Shown here one piece after another: positions 61,166-64,000 of a DNA stretch of 64,000 nucleotides (positions are counted from its first letter, which is position 1; each line of letters begins with the position of its first letter). This stretch comes from Pempheris klunzingeri. Taxonomy: Eukaryota > Chordata > Actinopteri > Acropomatiformes > Pempheridae. The notes under the pieces were generated by a model. That model was not told the DNA's origin. It ran no database searches and saw nothing but the letters and a program-made list of their open reading frames with translations. Location: contig NC_092020.1 in assembly GCF_042242105.1 (NCBI RefSeq), positions 2,779,001-2,843,000 of the forward strand, in the 5' to 3' direction. Position numbers and translations under genes: made by a program.

Positions 61166-63170
61166 TTTGAAGAGACAATTAATTGTAAGTCACATTATTC
61201 TTTTATATGTGCTCTTTTTATCACCCCCCTGATATGATAGTGCTGATGCCTGGAGTTTTCATCGCCACCCACAGCACAAAAACAACGCCCAGCTCGAGGT
61301 CTGCACTTTACTCAACCTTCAGTCACTTACACAATTACTTCCTTGAACATGCCCGAGAACTGCCGGTGACTGATTTGTGATTTGCTCTTCCCCTGGCAAT
61401 TAAAAGATATTTATTCTCTAATTTTCAAAGTGTGTTCTCACCTCACCACAGCGGTACCATGTCAGAGATAATCCTCCTCTCAGCTTGATTCATGGCTACT
61501 TGTGATCAATCACTGCTAAAATCAAATGAAAAAAATATATAAATAAAATTAAAAGCACTGTAAAATGAACACCTTAGTGTCTCTCTTGTCCACACTGTGC
61601 TGGCGTTAGACATGCAAGGTGTCAAACTACACAACTGTGTTTACATTACTTGTGTTGACATGCTTGTTTTACCTTTAAAAGGTGCCCACGTTTAACCCAA
61701 GTGTACAGTATTTAACACATTATGGACGTAAAAATGAAAATACAGAAAATAACAAACCGCTGAGGAAATTAAACCAAAATTCTGTACAAACATAGTAGAA
61801 ACCTTGACTCTTTTTGTGGGTAACTCATGTGTTACATGTAAGTCAGAGCTGTGGCCTTGATAATCTTGATTATGCCTTCAAGATAATTCAAGACTTTAGG
61901 GAGTACATTCATCTATGACTTTGGACTTTGGACTTTGTCCTTCACAAAAAGGAACCAGCAGAAAAAGAAACATCTGAAAGAGGCAACAGTAGAAACTGAG
62001 ATAAAGAAACTTCCCATGACACCCATGAATAAAACATAGTTAATAAATGACCGTGTTTTATTTTTTCCGCTCAGACAATATATCTATGGTGTACAGATGC
62101 TCTCAAAGTGTGTTTACATGCATGTGCTCAGAAACAAGCCTGTGACCTTATCACTGCAGCTACGTTGGAGTTTTCTCTCTTGCCTTATGGGAGTCGTGTC
62201 CCCATCTGTACCTGAAGGTGTGAGCCTGCCAGGCTAATGGCCCTGTGAGTTAATGAAACAGAGGAGGACAAAGCAGCTTTCATGGCTTATGCACGCAGCA
62301 GGCTGCACACTTACTCTTTGAGAGGTAGCTTTCACCTTCTCATCTCCCATCAGGGGATTTCAGCTCACCTAATCCCTCCTGGCATCCACCTCAGCGGGCG
62401 GGAGGCGAGTGGGAAGGCAGCCTGTGTGGACCGTCAAAGTACCTTTGACCAAACTTAAAGCTCAGGCTTCCTATCTGCTGAGCTCACTGGTTGTTTAACT
62501 AACTAACAGCTACTATGCACGTAAAGTGCAGTTTTATGACCAGGGGGTCGAGGGCTGCATTGTTCCAGCTAATATTACTGTCCAGCACAAACATTCACAC
62601 ATGAAAGATAAGGCAAAGGTCAGATAGTCATTTTATGCAATAGATACACAAGTTCTTTACCTTGTTTTCAGTCCCACGAGGAGTGACTGTTTTCTGTGTA
62701 ATGAAGCAGAAATATCCGTGCTGATTCGGATGAAGGAAACATGATTTCTACTGCGATATATACAGAAGACTGGCCTGTGTGACCCTCCCACTCAATGGAA
62801 TTACTTACAAAGTAGCCTTTCTAACTCCCGACCAGTTTGGATCATAATGTGCTCATTATTGCATCGACAGCACAGGGTGAGACTTGTGAACAGCAAATCC
62901 TATTCAGAATCTCAAAAATGTTTTTGTGCTCTCTTCCATGGTTTTTTATGGGATAGATACATACATTTTAGGGAATATAACCTGCTTTGAGGATTGAGTG
63001 GTTCTAACAAAATGATTAGTGTTATAATGAGCTATCACAGGTTAGTTTAGATTTTAAAAAATATATGGCTTGTATGGGAAAAAACGTGAAATCACAGCTG
63101 CAACCAAAACACTGCTGAATCATAAAATGATTAAAATGTTCTAAATACATAAACTCACAAGCACAAAAAG
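61166..63170. other. Upstream flank of slc7a2
   Basis: This is AT-rich sequence without a recognisable exon chain. Some of it may be slc7a2 promoter or further non-coding first exons, but no motif was specific enough to annotate. Open frames are short. Confidence 0.4.
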
Positions 63171-63840
63171 CAGAATTGAATGGTACTGTAACATTACAGG
63201 AAGTAACTGAAGCTGTCCACATCTCACAATCAGGAAAAGCCCAGGGTCCTGACGGCTTTAGCTCTGAATTTTGTAAAGAATTTACATCGTTGATGGTGAC
63301 GCCTGAGCCGAACATGTTTGATCACTCCCTTGAAATGGGGTCTCTTCCCAAAACACTCACAGAGGCAAACATTAGTCTGAGGGATAAACCACAGGATGAA
63401 TGTTCACCTGCCCAGCCTATCAGTTTGCTTTTATCTGAAACACTAGCCTTGAGGCTGGAGAAAATCCTTTCCACATATTATCAGTAGTGACCAAACAGGG
63501 TTCATTGAACATTAGGTTACTCAGCATCATACAACTGTGTCAGCGAAACAAGGACTTGATCACACAGAATAGGATTTTTTGTTTTTCACACTCTTGGCTG
63601 GGTCAAGTTGTTGTACCATAATCTGCTTCGGGCTGTTGTTACAAACAGTAAACGCTCGTTGTACATTGCACTGCCCCCTGTCACCTTTTTTATTTGCATT
63701 TGCAATTTATCCGCGAGTGGAGGCCATTAGAACCTACCTCAATATTCACTGTATGTCAATTTATCAAAATCATAGGATCTTATTGTATGCAGATGATGGT
63801 TTATCGTTTATCACACAAATAGAAATATCTCTTGTTTAGG
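63171..63840 (+). pseudogene. Decayed LINE (L1-type) reverse transcriptase fragment
   Basis: Two frames carry reverse-transcriptase landmarks in order. They are SGKAQGPDGFSSEF near 63232, LPKTLTEANISL near 63340, QPISLLLSETLALRLEKIL near 63412, then after a frame change CPLSPFLFAFAI near 63678, and YADDG near 63787 (the catalytic box). Stops at about 63485 and 63837 and missing segments show it is dead. The upstream endonuclease part is absent; the element continues toward or beyond the window end. Confidence 0.85.
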
Positions 63841-64000
63841 CCCTTTTCCAGGCATGAAATAGATTTTAATAAGTCAGAGGCACTGCCATCGGGTCAAGTG
63901 CACAACTCTGTTGCTCAGCAGAGGAGTGATGGAATAGTGAGCAACACAAGATTGTTTACTTAGGTATATGTGTTAGTTAGTTAGAAAGATGAGCGTCTAT

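Overview
The window is nuclear DNA from a teleost fish, most likely a spiny-rayed (percomorph) species. The evidence is vertebrate-type split genes with short introns, many (CA)n/(TG)n microsatellites, a decayed fish Tc1 element, and several interspersed repeats that I recognise from percomorph genomes (for example 49160-49392 and 43632-43735). No prokaryotic, plasmid, phage or CRISPR feature is present.

Five protein-coding genes can be reconstructed. (1) 5869-13992, minus: one uninterrupted coding exon for a 2707-residue proline/serine-rich protein whose C-terminus carries the paired DPETG motif of the DUF4585 family (PROB1 / C4orf54 / C10orf71-CEFIP). (2) 18840-22506, plus: rmnd5b, nine coding exons, 391 aa, a CTLH/GID ubiquitin-ligase subunit. 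(3) 26911-30797, minus: n4bp3, nine coding exons, 653 aa, a Nedd4-binding coiled-coil protein; it converges with rmnd5b, as the adjacent human pair does on 5q35. (4) 50435-53065, minus: pdgfrl, seven coding exons, 380 aa, a secreted Ig-domain protein. (5) 54765-60714, minus: slc7a2, eleven coding exons, 610 aa, a cationic amino-acid transporter. The last two are also neighbours in human, on 8p22. Every exon phase closes in these reconstructions.

Layout: 1-5.4 kb has no recognisable gene. 5.4-15.1 kb is the DUF4585 gene with its 3' UTR and a likely promoter. 17.1-24.5 kb is rmnd5b. 24.5-26.8 kb is the convergent 3' space, with a striking 23-bp hairpin. 26.8-30.8 kb is n4bp3. 31-50 kb is a gene-poor stretch rich in microsatellites and repeats, with a CpG-rich candidate promoter near 48.6 kb. 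50-60.7 kb is pdgfrl plus slc7a2. One slc7a2 intron holds a Tc1 copy that was itself split by a solo LTR. 60.7-64 kb is upstream flank, ending in a decayed LINE reverse transcriptase.

The genes do not form a pathway. The window joins two vertebrate syntenic blocks (human 5q35-like and 8p22-like). I see no convincing undescribed system. The items most worth checking are the 25054-25104 hairpin, the two GC-AG introns in neighbouring genes, the nested transposon, and the MEF2-type palindrome upstream of the DUF4585 gene. All exon boundaries and family assignments come from reading the sequence and from memory of the human proteins; nothing was searched.
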